A program made the position numbers and the translations under genes. A stretch of DNA of 64,000 nt from Siphonodentalium dalli. Taxonomy: Eukaryota; Mollusca; Scaphopoda; Gadilida; Siphonodentaliidae. The stretch is from assembly GCA_032622095.1 (NCBI GenBank), contig CP136065.1:55795949-55859948 (forward strand), in the 5' to 3' direction. How positions within the stretch are numbered: position 1 is the first letter of the stretch; the number at the start of each line of letters is the position of its first letter. The notes beneath the pieces were generated by a model. The model was not told the origin of the DNA. It did no database searches and saw only the letters and a list, made by a program, of their open reading frames with translations. Shown here one piece after another: positions 1-11,595 of the stretch.

Positions 1-1
1 G

Positions 2-114
2 ACTGTCACCCCACCTGGTGAGACATTCCAGACCATATTATCAACTGTACGCGACATGCACGCCGACGATCGGGCCTATCGCTTGACAAGGAGTGCACAA
101 GAGGACTTTAAAAA
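2..114 (+). CDS. Exon (partial, 5' end outside window) of DUF3987-like gene
   Basis: Open in the frame starting at base 2 and preceded by unseen sequence. It gives 37 codons plus two bases of a split codon. The exon ends at a consensus donor, gtaagt at 115-120. Joining base 114 to base 3293 keeps the frame: the split codon AA|G is Lys, a phase-2 intron. The residues ending ...YRLTRSAQEDFKK look like the helical stretch that precedes the C-terminal helices of DUF3987 proteins. That resemblance is from memory and weak. No start codon is visible, so the gene continues leftward. Confidence 0.7.
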
Positions 115-136
115 GTAAGTGTCACATTTGAGATTG

Positions 137-302
137 TTAGAGGGGTACTGTAACCTAAATCCGGTCATTTATGGGATCTCCTTTTATACTCAGCATAATA
201 CAATGTATATTCAACAAATGAATGAATGTTGCATATATTCTGTTGAACATAAAAGTAAATGGTCCCATAAATGTCCTGATTCAGTGTACAGTGCCCCTTT
301 AA
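137..302. mobile_element. TTAA-type MITE, AGGGGTAYTGTA family, copy 1
   Basis: The left end reads TTAG AGGGGTACTGTA and the right end is the inverse, ...ACAGTGCCCCT TTAA. The left TTAA has decayed to TTAG. It is 166 bp with no coding capacity. A longer relative (653 bp) lies at 7275-7927 with the same terminal sequence. TTAA target duplications are used by piggyBac and Kolobok elements; no matching transposase is in the window. Confidence 0.6.
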
Positions 303-2004
303 AGATGTATAATCAGACGGCCAAACTAATTTTTAGCCAACATATTTTGCTGTTTATTACGGTATATTGGACGTGGTGACAACAGGTTACAAAACAAAAA
401 TATTTCTCACCAGTCACATATGGTAAGTTAAGACTTTAATGCCTAAATTTCATCTGCACAACTAATCATTAGTACACGCACAAGCATGCGTGTTAAATGT
501 TAACCGAATGGTTTGTATTGTGACCCATGGTCTGCTTCCTAACAGGAAGTTTATAGGTTTTGGCAATGCGAAAAATTCTGTTTTGTGGTTACTCAGTCTT
601 TCATTAATACCAAAGTTTGGTGGGAAAACAATTCATACTTGTGTTTTGACAATTTGCATCCAATAGACCTGAATGGTCTTCTGTGTAGAGTAACATGTTT
701 GATGTAAAATGCCACCAGCATTGCGATAATATTCTGTTAGATATACAATTCGCTATCCATATATGTTGTACTATAACTGAAACAGGCTCCCTTACGCAAC
801 GTTATTTAGTGTCAGAGGGGCTTGCACCACTTTGAGCGTTTCTCGCTTATTTTGATCTTAAGACAGGCTCCGTTTCCCGGAGCTTCATTCAACTGCGTCA
901 ACCGCGAGCACTTCTCGCACAAGTTGATCATTTAAGGGCTGTAGATACTCATTTTTTTTTGGGAAATACTTGATAATCGTCAATGTAAAGAAAAATTTGA
1001 CTAATATCAGTCACTGTCATGTGCCTTTTGGCTAATTAATCGATTTAGATAATTTTTCTGAAGAAAACTTAAACTTTATGCCCAAATTAGCAGTCTCTAA
1101 TTTCAAGTTGCCAATCTCTGTAGTATATCAACAAAATCTGTTTTATACAGAGAATTTGTTTTTGTCAATACTACCAGTAAGTCTTCGATTATTATGAACG
1201 AAGTATGGTAAAATGAAATGTGTTACTGTTAATTTCTTTAAAAGTTACTTTTGCCGTATATAATTATTGTGTTGCCTGTTTTTCAAGGCATGCTACTACT
1301 TCCTGCTCTATAATTTGAGTATCTATATATAGACCTTAATCATCTTGATTTAAAAACAAATTACATTTAAATTTTAAAAAAAATATTATTTTTATTTTAT
1401 TTTAGATTGAACTCCTTGTTCAATTGAATCAAAAACAAATTGTTGAATTTAATGAAATATTTACTTTTTGTTTAAATAAAAAATAGAACATAGAACAAAT
1501 TACTCTGCCTTGTAGTTTCCGAATTGTGTTGTGGGTTTGGTTTTACCCTTTCTACACTAAATGGATTCTCATACTCAGTTATAAAAGTATACATTGGAAT
1601 GGTCTACTATTCATTTGGAGGGATGTTCAGGTAATACAAGTAGACGACAGACAGACGAAAAGCTAACATAAGAACAGAAGGATTCATATGCTTTGGTTGG
1701 GAAATGGTCGTTTGTTGAACATATTATCTGCACAAATCCTGTGAGAACTACTCGCCAATGTTTATTTAGTATAGGCAGAGTTATGGGAGGTTCACACAAA
1801 GAAAACATGTTCATAAACGTGCTTGATTTGTTCGGTTTGTTTTTTATTTATTTTTTTAATCGCACAAGCTTTCCTTGAGTAAATCACATTTTTGTTGACC
1901 CGTAATTGGTTTAACCTGTGTATAGTCTAATATGTGCATGGTAACAAATGTTTCCCCAGTGCAGACATCTCCTCTACATGTTTAGCTCACCTTGACTTGT
2001 AAAG

Positions 2005-3165
2005 TTTGAGCTATTGCCATGGATTGGTATCCGTCGTCCATGCCTGTGTATGCGTGAGTCCGTCAACAATTTCCATTAGCGCGCTACATGTACCTTTGGT
2101 AAGATCATTAATAAAATTTGTCATGGCTGTTGACATTGACATGTAGATGGGAACGGTCATTCTGGGACCATTCGGCAAAAAAAAAACATGGCCGCCCGCG
2201 ACCATCTTGGATTTTAAGAATCAATCAATTAGGACGTGCTACATGCCGTATTTTTCGTCTGACCATTATGAAATTTGTCATGGATGTTAACATTTACATA
2301 GAGATGGGAACGAGTCATTTTGGGGTCATTCTGCCATAAAACGTGGCCACCGGCGGCCATCTTGGGTTGCACTGTTTGCATGATAAATCCTTTGGCACAC
2401 CCTACATACCACATCCCTCATCCGATCATCACCATACTTCATATGGATAGTCGAGATGACCTCTAGATGGCGGCCATCAATTTTGTTCCGACTTTTGTAG
2501 AAAAAACATTGTCGCCAGCGGCCATCTTGGATTATACTTGAACTGTTTGTATGACTAAATCCTTCGGCACACTCTACAGGCCACCCCCCTCATCAGATCA
2601 TCTTCAAACTTCATTTGGATCTTAGGGGTGACCTCTAGATGGAAGACATTAATTCTTTTTTTTTCGAAATAGTTTTAAAACATGGCCGCCAGCAGCCATC
2701 ATGGATTTCATCGGCACATCCTGCAACCCGCATTTATTTGACAATTGTTTTGAAAATTTACAGGCATGTTTATGATCACCTCTAGATGGTATCTATCGCA
2801 TTTGGAAACTTTTCGATGAAAAACATGGCCACCGACACTGACAGCCATCTTGGATTTTACTCTTTGTATTACTAAGTACTTTGGTGCACCCTACAGGCGA
2901 CATCCTTTGTCCGATCGTCACTAAACTGCACATGGATCTTCGGGATGACCACCAGATGGGAGTCATCTAATTTTTGCCGAATTTCGTAAAAAAAAAACAT
3001 GGCCACCGGCAGTCATCTTTGATTTTACTCTTTGCATGACTAATTCCTTTATAACACCTAAATACGTACATCATCCATCAGTCGATCGTCACCAAACTTC
3101 ATAGTGTTCTTCAGGGTGACCACTAGATGGGAACTATCAATTTTCCAATAATTTCATTGGAAAAC
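2005..3165 (+). repeat. Satellite array, about 165-bp unit, about 6 units
   Basis: Each unit contains an ACATGGCCGCC...CCATCTTGGAT core, then ...TTTGCATGACTAAATCC, a segment on cacaccctacaggccac, and a segment on gacctctagatggga. Cores recur near 2188, 2342, 2512, 2679, 2822 and 2998, a spacing of 143-176 bp. The array opens with gagctattgccatggattgg and a CGTCCGTC-like stretch. A second array of the same unit and orientation is at 29755-31190. This copy sits inside the gene intron. Confidence 0.85.
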
Positions 3166-3292
3166 ATTATATATATCTTCATGTTGACATCTAATAATAC
3201 TCAGACATTTCAACTTTCCGCATTCTAATAACTGTACCACATGGCATTATCCCTTCCCCACGTTAAGCTATTCATTCACACTTTCATTACAG

Positions 3293-4730
3293 GTTACGGG
3301 TGTATTATAACAGAATTTCCCGTACAGCAGTAGTGGATGAGAGAGTTCGAGGAACTATTGGCAAGGCGTCTGGTCTTCTGGTTCGCATAGCGGCTGCGGT
3401 TACTGCCTTGCGGAATGCCACATCCCGGTTAGCCACTACATGTGGTTATGCAGAAGACATCGCCTCCACAGCTATCAACAGTGAAACACTCTACGCCGCT
3501 AATTCACTTCTTGTAGCGTGTTTGACGCAAAAACTATCGCTAATGGGTGCCGACGTTACCATGCCCCCTGTACCTATAATGACTACCTCGGAAACAAACG
3601 GTCACCATGATAAGGGTGGTGACACTATTACTTCGGGAGTTCCCACTCGTGGAATGGTGGTCGATGGGCAACAGACTCTCAGTCACATATTATATTCTGA
3701 AACACGCAGTGCAAGCACCTTGCCTTATTGTAGTTCGGAAAACGTGGGTGACTTGACGGACGACGTCACCCCAAGTCAACCAAAGCGAATCAAACGAGAA
3801 CCAGAGGATGGTGTGGAATTCGGTGCGAGCTTTACATCTGACATACAGGTTGTTCAGAGGTTAGAAGCAGCCAATTACCATTACGGGCAAGATAGGAGAC
3901 TTGCCTCAGCTTGCCCAGTTCCAGAATCGGAAGAGGAGTCGTCCAATTTCTCTAGCGGTGACGTCACACAAACTCAATTCATCGTTCCTACGCATACTCT
4001 GGCATCTTCTTCGTCGCCTCTCAATCCGACCACCACGATAGATTTCAATGACTCAAGTTCCTCAGAATCGCCCTCTGTCTCTATCGGCGCACATGGTTCA
4101 ATAGAAACCCCAGCTAATTGTGGTAAATGGGACGCTTTACGACAGTCGTTACTCAACCGGTGTGGACTGCCCGCGAATGGAGTTCACGTTGCGCCGTCGA
4201 TTGAGGATATGCAGTATATAGCACCCGTCGGTTCGGAGTTACAAGACGCTAATCAGTTCCATGGACGATGGCACGTCGATGGAGTTGAAAAAAACAACGC
4301 CAGATTTGGCATGCTAGAAAAGCCGACAGACCAAAAAATCCCGATCGAGGATCTAAGCGATGAAAATTTCATATGCAGTTGTGCTGTTAAAATAAGAAAA
4401 TTGTTGATGTTTCCGTACTCTCAGATAAGTTGTGGTCAGGCATGTCAACGTAGACTATTCCCAGGAGTTCCCAAATATCTTCGCATTGGCTCGCAAGCCA
4501 CTTCGCATCCTGCTTGGGCAGCCGGTATTTTTTTCCACCGTTTGGCGAATCTTGGACTTGGTTGTGTCGTGGAAGCTGCCGGTAATTTTAAAGCTTGCCA
4601 ATTTCGAAAGTTCCCACTAAGTGATATGTCGCCTGCTGCAAAAGAGGTACTGTCCGCCATTGGATTAACCGAGACGGAATATGTTGAAAATCACAAGAGA
4701 GATCTGAAACGATATGACCATAATAACTGA
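3293..4730 (+). CDS. Terminal exon of DUF3987-like protein (function unknown)
   Basis: Opens after the acceptor at 3291-3292 and ends with TGA at 4728-4730. With the upstream exon it gives 516 visible residues lacking the N-terminus. Residues about 61-74 (GKASGLLVRIAAAV) and the helix after them (SETLYAANSLLVACL) resemble the closing helices of DUF3987, a helicase/primase-like family of unknown role. This is a recollected similarity, not a search result. Residues about 200-310 are Ser/Thr-rich and probably disordered. They start with a basic patch, PKRIKRE, which fits a nuclear signal and contains the SUMO consensus IKRE. The last 110 residues form a compact block with Cys at CSC and SCGQAC and a basic tail; I do not recognise it. 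No AATAAA was found in the next 400 bases. Confidence 0.7.
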
Positions 4731-5163
4731 AATCTTTGATAAGTCACGACGAGAAATTGTTTTACTCCACCAAGGCGACTTATAATGATCAAACCAGACA
4801 TTCTGTTTTGAAATTTGATTTTGTAACACCTATTTATACATGTATATGTATATTGCCATTTTGTCGTATTCTTCCACTCACTTTGGGGGCATTTAAGTTC
4901 GGTACGAAAGAAAGATGTTGTCACCCTCCAGTCAGAGGTGCATCATTTATACATCAGTTATACTATTTAATAACAGAACATTCTCAGTTCTTGAAAATAT
5001 TTCTGAAAAAAGCCACCAGGAGATAATTTTCAAAAACTTGTAAAGCTATATTTTTCTGTGCCATGGACCATCCATCGTGCTCAATAATAGATGGTTATTA
5101 TATATGTACATGTACTTATTTTCATTGTAACATCTCATGCAGATAATTACATTGTTTTTTTTT
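4731..5163. other. 3' flank of the gene, nothing identified
   Basis: Presumed 3' UTR and intergenic DNA. No canonical AATAAA, no repeat recognised, and no frame that looks coding. Confidence 0.4.
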
Positions 5164-5590
5164 TAGCTCACCTGAGTCCTCATCCTCGTCCGTCCGTCCA
5201 CCCGTCCGTCCGTCAACAATTCTTTAAACACCTTCTCCGGAACCATAATACCGAATTGGTTCATATTTGGTGTGGATGTTCCCTAGGTGACTCACATTCA
5301 GATTTGTTCAAATGAGGTCACTGTTTCAAACAGTTGCGAAGCCAGGGTCATAACTCTTTCCATCGATAGTAATTCCTTAAAGACTTCTTTCCAAGTACCT
5401 TCGGTCTGAATGTGTTCATATTTGGTATGAAAGGTCCTTGGGTGACTGTAGTAGACATAACTAAAACAAAATTCAGATTGAACTCTTTGCTTAATTTAAC
5501 AAACAAAAATTTAAAGGGAAAAAACGAAAATTTAGATTTATTTTTATGAAAATTTAATTTTTGATTTTAAATTTAATTTTTTTTTAAACT
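5164..5590 (+). repeat. Dispersed repeat, CTCACCTGAG / CGTCCGTCC type
   Basis: Starts ttagctcacctgagtcc followed by CCGTCCGTCC copies, then ttctttaaacaccttctccgg and onward text. It ends in an AT-rich tail (gaactctttgcttaatttaac and following). The second half is repeated at 9454-9835 at high identity, including the AT-rich tail. A related tail lies near 1395-1500. This is the kind of high-copy element seen across molluscan genomes. No coding capacity. Confidence 0.6.
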
Positions 5591-5929
5591 AACCATGTTG
5601 TAACATCCGCCAGGGTACATCGACTCACCCCACCAAATGTAGTCCAGGGGTCTGGGAGAGAAATCATGAACAGACAGATCTTTACACTTGCCAATTGAAG
5701 TGATTTGACAAGTACTGACTATTGTAGTCTTCAGAGTCCCAATCTGCTCCGTCTTTACAGTCTGGTGAGCGACACACAGTCAATGATTGAATGTCTTGTT
5801 TCTAGGGACATTTGTTCAAATTGAACAGCCAGGTCAAATGTATAGTATGGAGCCAGCGGACCTAACACAGCATGCAAAGACATCTCTAAAGCAGCATCGT
5901 CTCTGAATCAGCGTCGCCAGTATAGAGTT

Positions 5930-6424
5930 CCTATTCCATTCCGTTCAAAAATTGGGAACTTTTTGGTGTTCTGATCTGTTCTGACTTGGAACTTCATATA
6001 GCATTGAACAAACAACGCAGGGAATATATTTCTTTGTTAATACAAATACTTGTTCCTTATTAATCTATTTCATAGTAGGGGGATATCAAAACTCGAGATT
6101 GCATGATTTTTTTGTGAGTCGATATAGAAATAAATATTGAATTGATTACCTTGGAGACATTCCATAATTGTAACTGATGCAAATAAAAAAATCGACTCAA
6201 CAAAGTCACCTAAATCATGCAAATTCGAGTTGTGAACTTTACCTACAGTGGAATACATTATTAAGGAACAGGTTTAACTAAGAAATATATTAGCTGTACT
6301 GTTTTGAAATGTTATAAACTTCTCTGTCTGAACATCAAATGTTCCCATGTTTTGAACTGATGAAGTATTTTCTCTGCGGGCGTATAGCCAAATTAGCCAA
6401 AGTATAGATTATGACATGCTCTAC
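5930..6424. mobile_element. Old copy of the TA-flanked long-inverted-repeat family
   Basis: The middle (6190-6310) matches the internal segment cctacagtggaatacattatt of the copies at 14444 and 44533. The right tip (gccaaagtatagattatgacatg) is a decayed form of their tip. The left tip is poorly preserved, so the start is approximate. A fragment of the same internal part lies at 9310-9453. Confidence 0.5.
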
Positions 6425-7274
6425 GTATCTGAGGGCACCAGGCCCACACGAGACAACATAACGCAGTGGTCAACCAACTCCGTCACCACCTTGTGTTGTT
6501 ATCAGGTCAGGCACATCCTTAATTCCACTATTATAGTGGTATTCCACTATTATAGCGTATATTACCATAATATATTTATGTTTCCTTTATTTGCATGGGG
6601 AATTGAAGACGGCGCATTCCAGTACACAGCCAAATCTCACTCCTTATAATATCGCAGCGAATGAACAGTCTTCCGACAAAATTCGTTGTGCAATCTTTTG
6701 CGCCAGTTTTGTTATTCGATAATATTATTAATGCCTTTCTAAATGGCAATAATATGATGACTCAATCGCTCCTTCATAACAACCTTTAAACAATTTGAAT
6801 GCTAATTGAGCTGCTTATTGTGTGTTGTCGTGATTAATCATTCTCCTTGACAAAATATATGTATGATACCGAATTAGTCCGACAATGATTTTGAATAATT
6901 TGTGTGAAATATGATTTTGGATTATCCCTCTTTTATCCAATTCACAAAACGGTAATGGCCATTTACCACTATAATTGTGGAATTCATGATGTGCCTGCCA
7001 TGGTTATATAGTGTTTTATAGTGTTTTACCATTCATACGCATGCAGAGCTCCCGTTTTATATATTTAATATATAGACCATGGTTTTGGGTTTGACTACGC
7101 GGGTATATTATATTTCACCGAACAATTCGAAATTTTAGCATGCATGATATGCATAAATGTACAACACAAACACAAACTACTGGACAGTTCAAAGCCCCTT
7201 GACAAGTTAATAGAAATCAAGTACAGATCGTTTTACTGAGAAGAAATATGATTATCCACTTACCGATAAACAGT
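6425..7274. other. Intergenic, nothing identified
   Basis: AT-rich single-copy-looking DNA with only small local inverted repeats (for example at ttccactattatagtgg near 6520-6555). No coding frame that I can support. Confidence 0.3.
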
Positions 7275-7927
7275 TTAAAGGGGTATTGTACCCCAATTTC
7301 AATAAATTCCCAGTGACAATAGCGATCTAATATGAATATTATATTATAAAATAACTAATTTGAGTCGACGATGTCTACTGAAAACGTTCCGGTTAACAGG
7401 CTATCGTAAAAGTAAAATTGAATTATTTAATATAAATTTAATATATGGCTGGAGTCATAAAATGGAGAATTATGCCATTACGAGTTACCGTTCTTGAAAT
7501 CGCATATATTGCGTGTCTTTTATCGACGGCCATTCGCGAACATTATTGAGTTGCAAACAAAACATGTTACCTGCAAAAGAAGGCCAGTTATAACCGATTC
7601 GGGAAAAAGGGAGAAAGAAACAAAGAGTCATAAAGCGTCAAGTATTTATAGGGAGTGAGATTGTTCGATGGAAGATATTGAATGCATCAATCGAAGCTGT
7701 GAGCAATGAACTTCCGGTTCTTCCTGCGACCTGCGTCTTCTCCGGTGAAGGTCAAAAACATGGCGCGTAGTTTGAAATCGTAATATTTTTGTTTCCAAGA
7801 TCAATATTTTCTTCGCTAAATTAGGTTTATACGAAACTCATATAACACGAACACAATCTAACTTGAAAGTTATTTCAATGGGAGTAAATAAAAAAATCGC
7901 CTATCTTAGTGTACAATACCCCTTTAA
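7275..7927. mobile_element. TTAA-type MITE, AGGGGTAYTGTA family, copy 2
   Basis: TTAA at 7275-7278 and 7924-7927 bracket inverted ends AGGGGTATTGTAC and GTACAATACCCCT. It is 653 bp with no long frame. It shares its ends with the element at 137-302, but the interiors differ in length. It is probably mobilised by a piggyBac- or Kolobok-type enzyme encoded elsewhere. Confidence 0.7.
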
Positions 7928-9264
7928 GAGAGTCATAATTGTCGCAAGAATGCCCTGAACTCTAGTTCAATAAAACGAAACGCGTGGTATTTAAGTCTTA
8001 TTTTGAATCCACGAATACCCTAAACTGTATACTGCAAGGTGAATAGAACTGAGAGTTGCAAGTTGACATTGTTCATGTGGAAAACGTGTAACAGTAACGT
8101 TTTAATTTCATTTGGAATTGGACATGCACCTGTAAATGGTGGTTACATTTACGTATATATTTTCTCGAGATAAGGGTCCCTTTTCATTGCTTTTGGCATG
8201 TGAATTTGGTATGATATTGTGCTAAATTTGACACGATGTACAATTAAAGTAGTGTGCTAAATTTAGCACAACACTAGACCAATACAGGACACAGACTCCG
8301 ATCAACCAGAAGGCGCCATTTCTGGATGAGGTGAAATATAAGTAACTATAATACACTCATTGGGGCTGCCTATATATACTTGCGCACATCACAAGTAAGT
8401 CATGTTTGTGATGTCTTGCCAACAGAAGTTGTAACCACATGTGCTGTGTCCTCTTTTGAAAGACCGATAGCGAATCTACAAATTCCATCACACGGCTGAG
8501 ATATTTGTGGGGTCAGACAGAAAATCATTATTATTTCCAGTTGCTCTCTATTTCTTCTGATGTTCTGAGCCATATCATGTGTGTTGATTGACATATAGAA
8601 AAATATTAACATCGCGTACCTTATACGAGTGTGAAGGCGATTGGTTGCTGATGACGTGATCATCTCTGCCAATTGTGTTAAATTTCTGGTTTGACTAGAA
8701 TGATATGTGTATTAATTGTTAGCTGCACTTCAGCGGTAAAAAAGATCAAAGAAATAAACGTTCAAATGCCGACACTACTAAAATACACGCGGTTATTGAC
8801 TAGTATTTGTTAACAATGTGTCAATGTGCACATATATGCTTGGCCTAAGCGACTGCTCTCCCCTGTGTTCGGGAAGGTGAAAGCTCTAAGGGCAAATGTC
8901 ACATATGCCTGTCCTGGAAATTCGAAATATAAAAATTTATATTTCAGCTGCTAGCCGTTTCTGTTGCCCAGTGGGGGTGAGTGTCAAGTCAAACGGCAAC
9001 CTTTTAGAGACTTATATCAGTCAACATGCACGTGGATGCATACAGCGATGGATCACAGAAGCAGAATAATACAAGAGCTATATGCGTGTGCAGTCGTCTG
9101 TCTAACCTGTGTCCATTAGATCTCGCTGCTATAAGCATTTGTAGTACTGCAGGGATTCCGTCTTAATATACCGATCGAGATTGCCGGAACCAATTTCACA
9201 TAGTGTTGCTGCGCGACTATCAGTAGGAAAACTGTCGATTTTTTTCCTCTCAGTACCACAGGTC
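7928..9264. other. Intergenic, nothing identified
   Basis: No coding frame. A short inverted motif around tgtgctaaattt/aaatttagcaca lies at 8217-8273. Otherwise unremarkable. Confidence 0.3.
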
Positions 9265-9323
9265 CCAACTTGGCCCGGCCTAATTTTTTATTATTTTTAC
9301 AATGTCCACAATCAGGTTAAAAT
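9265..9323 (+). repeat. 59-bp inverted repeat, left copy
   Basis: Identical by eye, as reverse complement, over 59 bases to 11537-11595. It brackets 2.2 kb of nested repeats. It begins CCAACTTGGCCCGGCC and ends at ...CAGGTTAAAAT. It may be the terminal repeat of a composite element whose interior has been filled by later insertions. Confidence 0.7.
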
Positions 9324-9453
9324 GGACTCAACAAGGTCACCTAAATCATGCAATTTCGAGTTGGGAACTTTACCTACAGTGGAATACATTATTAAGTAAC
9401 ATGTTTAACTAAGAAATGGATTAGCTGTACTGTTTTGAATGTTATAAACTTTA
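9310..9453 (+). repeat. Fragment of TA-flanked family interior
   Basis: Matches 6185-6330 closely (ggactcaacaaggtcacc ... gtactgttttgaatg). It then switches abruptly at about 9453 into the dispersed repeat of 5222 onward. The chimeric junction shows one repeat joined to another. Its left edge overlaps the 59-bp inverted repeat. Confidence 0.6.
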
Positions 9454-9835
9454 AACACCTTCTCCGGAACCATAAGACCGAATTGGTTCATATTTGGTGT
9501 GGATGTTCCCTAGGCGACTCACATTCAGATTTGTTCAAATGAGGTCACTGTTTCAAACAGTCTCGAAGCCAGGGTCATAACTCTTTCCCTCGATAGTAAT
9601 TCCTTAAACGACTTCTTTCCAAGTACCATCGGTCTGAATGTGTTCATATTTGGTATGAAAGGTCCTTGGGTGACTGTAGTAGATTTGTTGAAATGAGGTC
9701 ATTGTGTCAAATGTGGGCGGAGCCAGGGATATAACTAAAAAAAATTCAAGATTGAACTCCTCGCTTAATTTAACAAACAAAAATTTAAAGGCAAAAAACG
9801 AAAATTTTATAAATTTTAAATTTAATTTTTTTTCA
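9454..9835 (+). repeat. Dispersed repeat, second copy of 5222-5590
   Basis: Carries the same order of sentences as 5222-5590 (ttaaacaccttctccgg, tcatatttggtgtggatg, ccttgggtgactgtagtag) and the same AT-rich tail. The leading CGTCCGTC part is missing. Confidence 0.7.
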
Positions 9836-9855
9836 ACGGTTAGTAGAATATATAG

Positions 9856-9996
9856 AATACACACGTAGTGGTTCTGAATACCAAATTTACACCACGAGTG
9901 GGATTGATGATTTACCACACGAGCTTTAGCGAGTGTGGTAAATCATCAATCCCACGAGTGGTGTAAATTTGGTATTCAGAAACACTACGTGTGTAT
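9856..9996. repeat. Polar palindrome P1
   Basis: A 141-bp palindrome whose arms pair perfectly except for one G/T difference and the GA dinucleotides of CGAG motifs. CGAG occurs at 9895, 9920, 9930 and 9955, always in the same (+) orientation, instead of inverted as the rest of the palindrome is. The + strand folds with CGAG opposite CGAG (tandem G-A steps) and a TTTA loop; the - strand has CTCG opposite CTCG. See findings. Confidence 0.85.
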
Positions 9997-10762
9997 TTTG
10001 TTTATACCATGACCGGTACAGGGGCAAAAAATGCTATGAAATCGAAATAAATCCACTTAAATTAAAACGATTCTGTCGCACCATTCAAAATCATCCCCGT
10101 TGTGTTCCCCACACTTGGCCGTACATCGACGTACACTATCACAGCTGATCAGGCGTATTGATACATTGAATTAGGTCAACTTCAATTGTACGAATATGGC
10201 ATCATTGTAGCCAATTCACAATAAACTGTAATTAAACCGCCATAAATAAACAACATGAATATATTTGGGAATACGAATTTAATGAATATAAATATAACAC
10301 ACTGAGGGGACTTTTTTTCTCCGCCGTACAGTCAACAGGAAACCACGAAAGTAATTTTGAAATCCACCGTTTGTTGTTCGAGTTTGTTACGTCTATTTCT
10401 TGAAATATATGTTCAATTTGTTGATCTGGATGTGATTTCACGGAATCAACTGTTCGTTTTTATCGCATTATAGTGAGTATAATATTCAATTGAATCGAAA
10501 GTATCAAATTGTTTTCATCGCGAGGCGCTATGTTTTAAAAAGAGATTCATTTTGATCGAGGTCACGGAAGGTTAATGAAAGGTCAACTCGGATGTAGTTC
10601 TACTATGGGTATAAACTTTAACCATTGAAATGCCATTCAAACGTGTTACCCACAGTAGAAACGTGTTACCCACGGTCGGAATCCTGTTCACACACAGTAG
10701 GGTGTACAGCACAAATTTATTATATAGCATGTTTGTACACAGTACAATAGGAAGTCATGGTA

Positions 10763-11295
10763 TAAATATATATTATACATCATTAACAGCGGTATTGTTT
10801 ACTGACCTACCCAAACCAATCACGCTACATCACGGCATTGTATCTCTCGTATTTATTGAAAAATTCAGTTTCATAAACCCGGAAGGAAAGTGAATTTTTC
10901 CAAAGGCAGCCATTTTGTCGGGGTCGGCTATGAGTACTATTTATAGTTCTTATGCAACACAATATATAGTTAAATAAATACACAAAGACTGAATTAACAC
11001 GAATGCCGATTTGAAAACATACATATGGACAGAAATATAACTCCATAAATATTTAGAGCGTATATACAGTAGTATACACTACTTCTTCGTTATATATTGT
11101 GTTGGGTATGAACTATAGAGGGTACACATAGTGCACCCGGATAAAATGGCTGCCTTTGGAAAAATTAACTTTCCTTCCGAGTTTATGGAACTGAATTTTT
11201 CAATAAATACGAGAGATACGATGCCGTGATGTAGCGTGATTGGTTTGGGTAGGTCAGTAAACAATTCCGCTGCTAATGATGTATAATATATATAT
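10763..11295. mobile_element. Foldback element with roughly 210-bp inverted arms
   Basis: The arms 10763-10975 and 11083-11295 are inverted copies of good but imperfect identity. Shared parts are the stretch on tttactgacctacccaaacc and the ccaaaggcagccattttg segment. A further inverted pair, CGGTTAGTAGAATATATA (9837-9854) and its complement (11289-11306), suggests the element once began at about 9837 and that palindrome P1 and other DNA lie inside it. No coding capacity. Confidence 0.65.
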
Positions 11296-11536
11296 TCTAC
11301 TAACCGTTGATTGTGTTTTTGAAGCCCAAGTCGGTGTAAAAATCGCACTTTTTGAACGAGTTTAGCGGACATCATGTCTAACGAGTTAAATTTTACAGTC
11401 GGTTTGCGTCAGACCTGTGCTCATAACCAGAGTTTTTCTTAACCAATTTTTACAGGGGATACATCAAATTGAAGAGTAATAACATATCTTTCTAACTATA
11501 TATGAGGCATTTATGTTACAAAAATTATTTTGGTGT

Positions 11537-11595
11537 ATTTTAACCTGATTGTGGACATTGTAAAAATAATAAAAAATTAGGCCGGGCCAAGTTGG
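11537..11595 (-). repeat. 59-bp inverted repeat, right copy
   Basis: Reverse complement of 9265-9323 over all 59 bases, as read by eye. The perfect match over 2.2 kb contrasts with the diverged arms of the foldback it encloses. Confidence 0.7.

Larger units (their letters stand above)
115..3292 (+). other. Intron of the DUF3987-like gene
   Basis: GT at 115-116 and AG at 3291-3292, the latter preceded by a pyrimidine-rich stretch (ctttcattacag). The intron is 3178 bp. It holds a 166-bp TTAA-flanked MITE just inside the donor (137-302), an AT-rich stretch near 1380-1500 that resembles the tails of the repeats at 5164 and 9454, and a satellite array (2005-3165) close to the acceptor. No exon candidate is visible between the two exons. 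Confidence 0.65.

Noticed and set aside
3974-4660. Minus-strand frames inside the terminal exon
   Set aside because: Shadows of the + strand coding exon.
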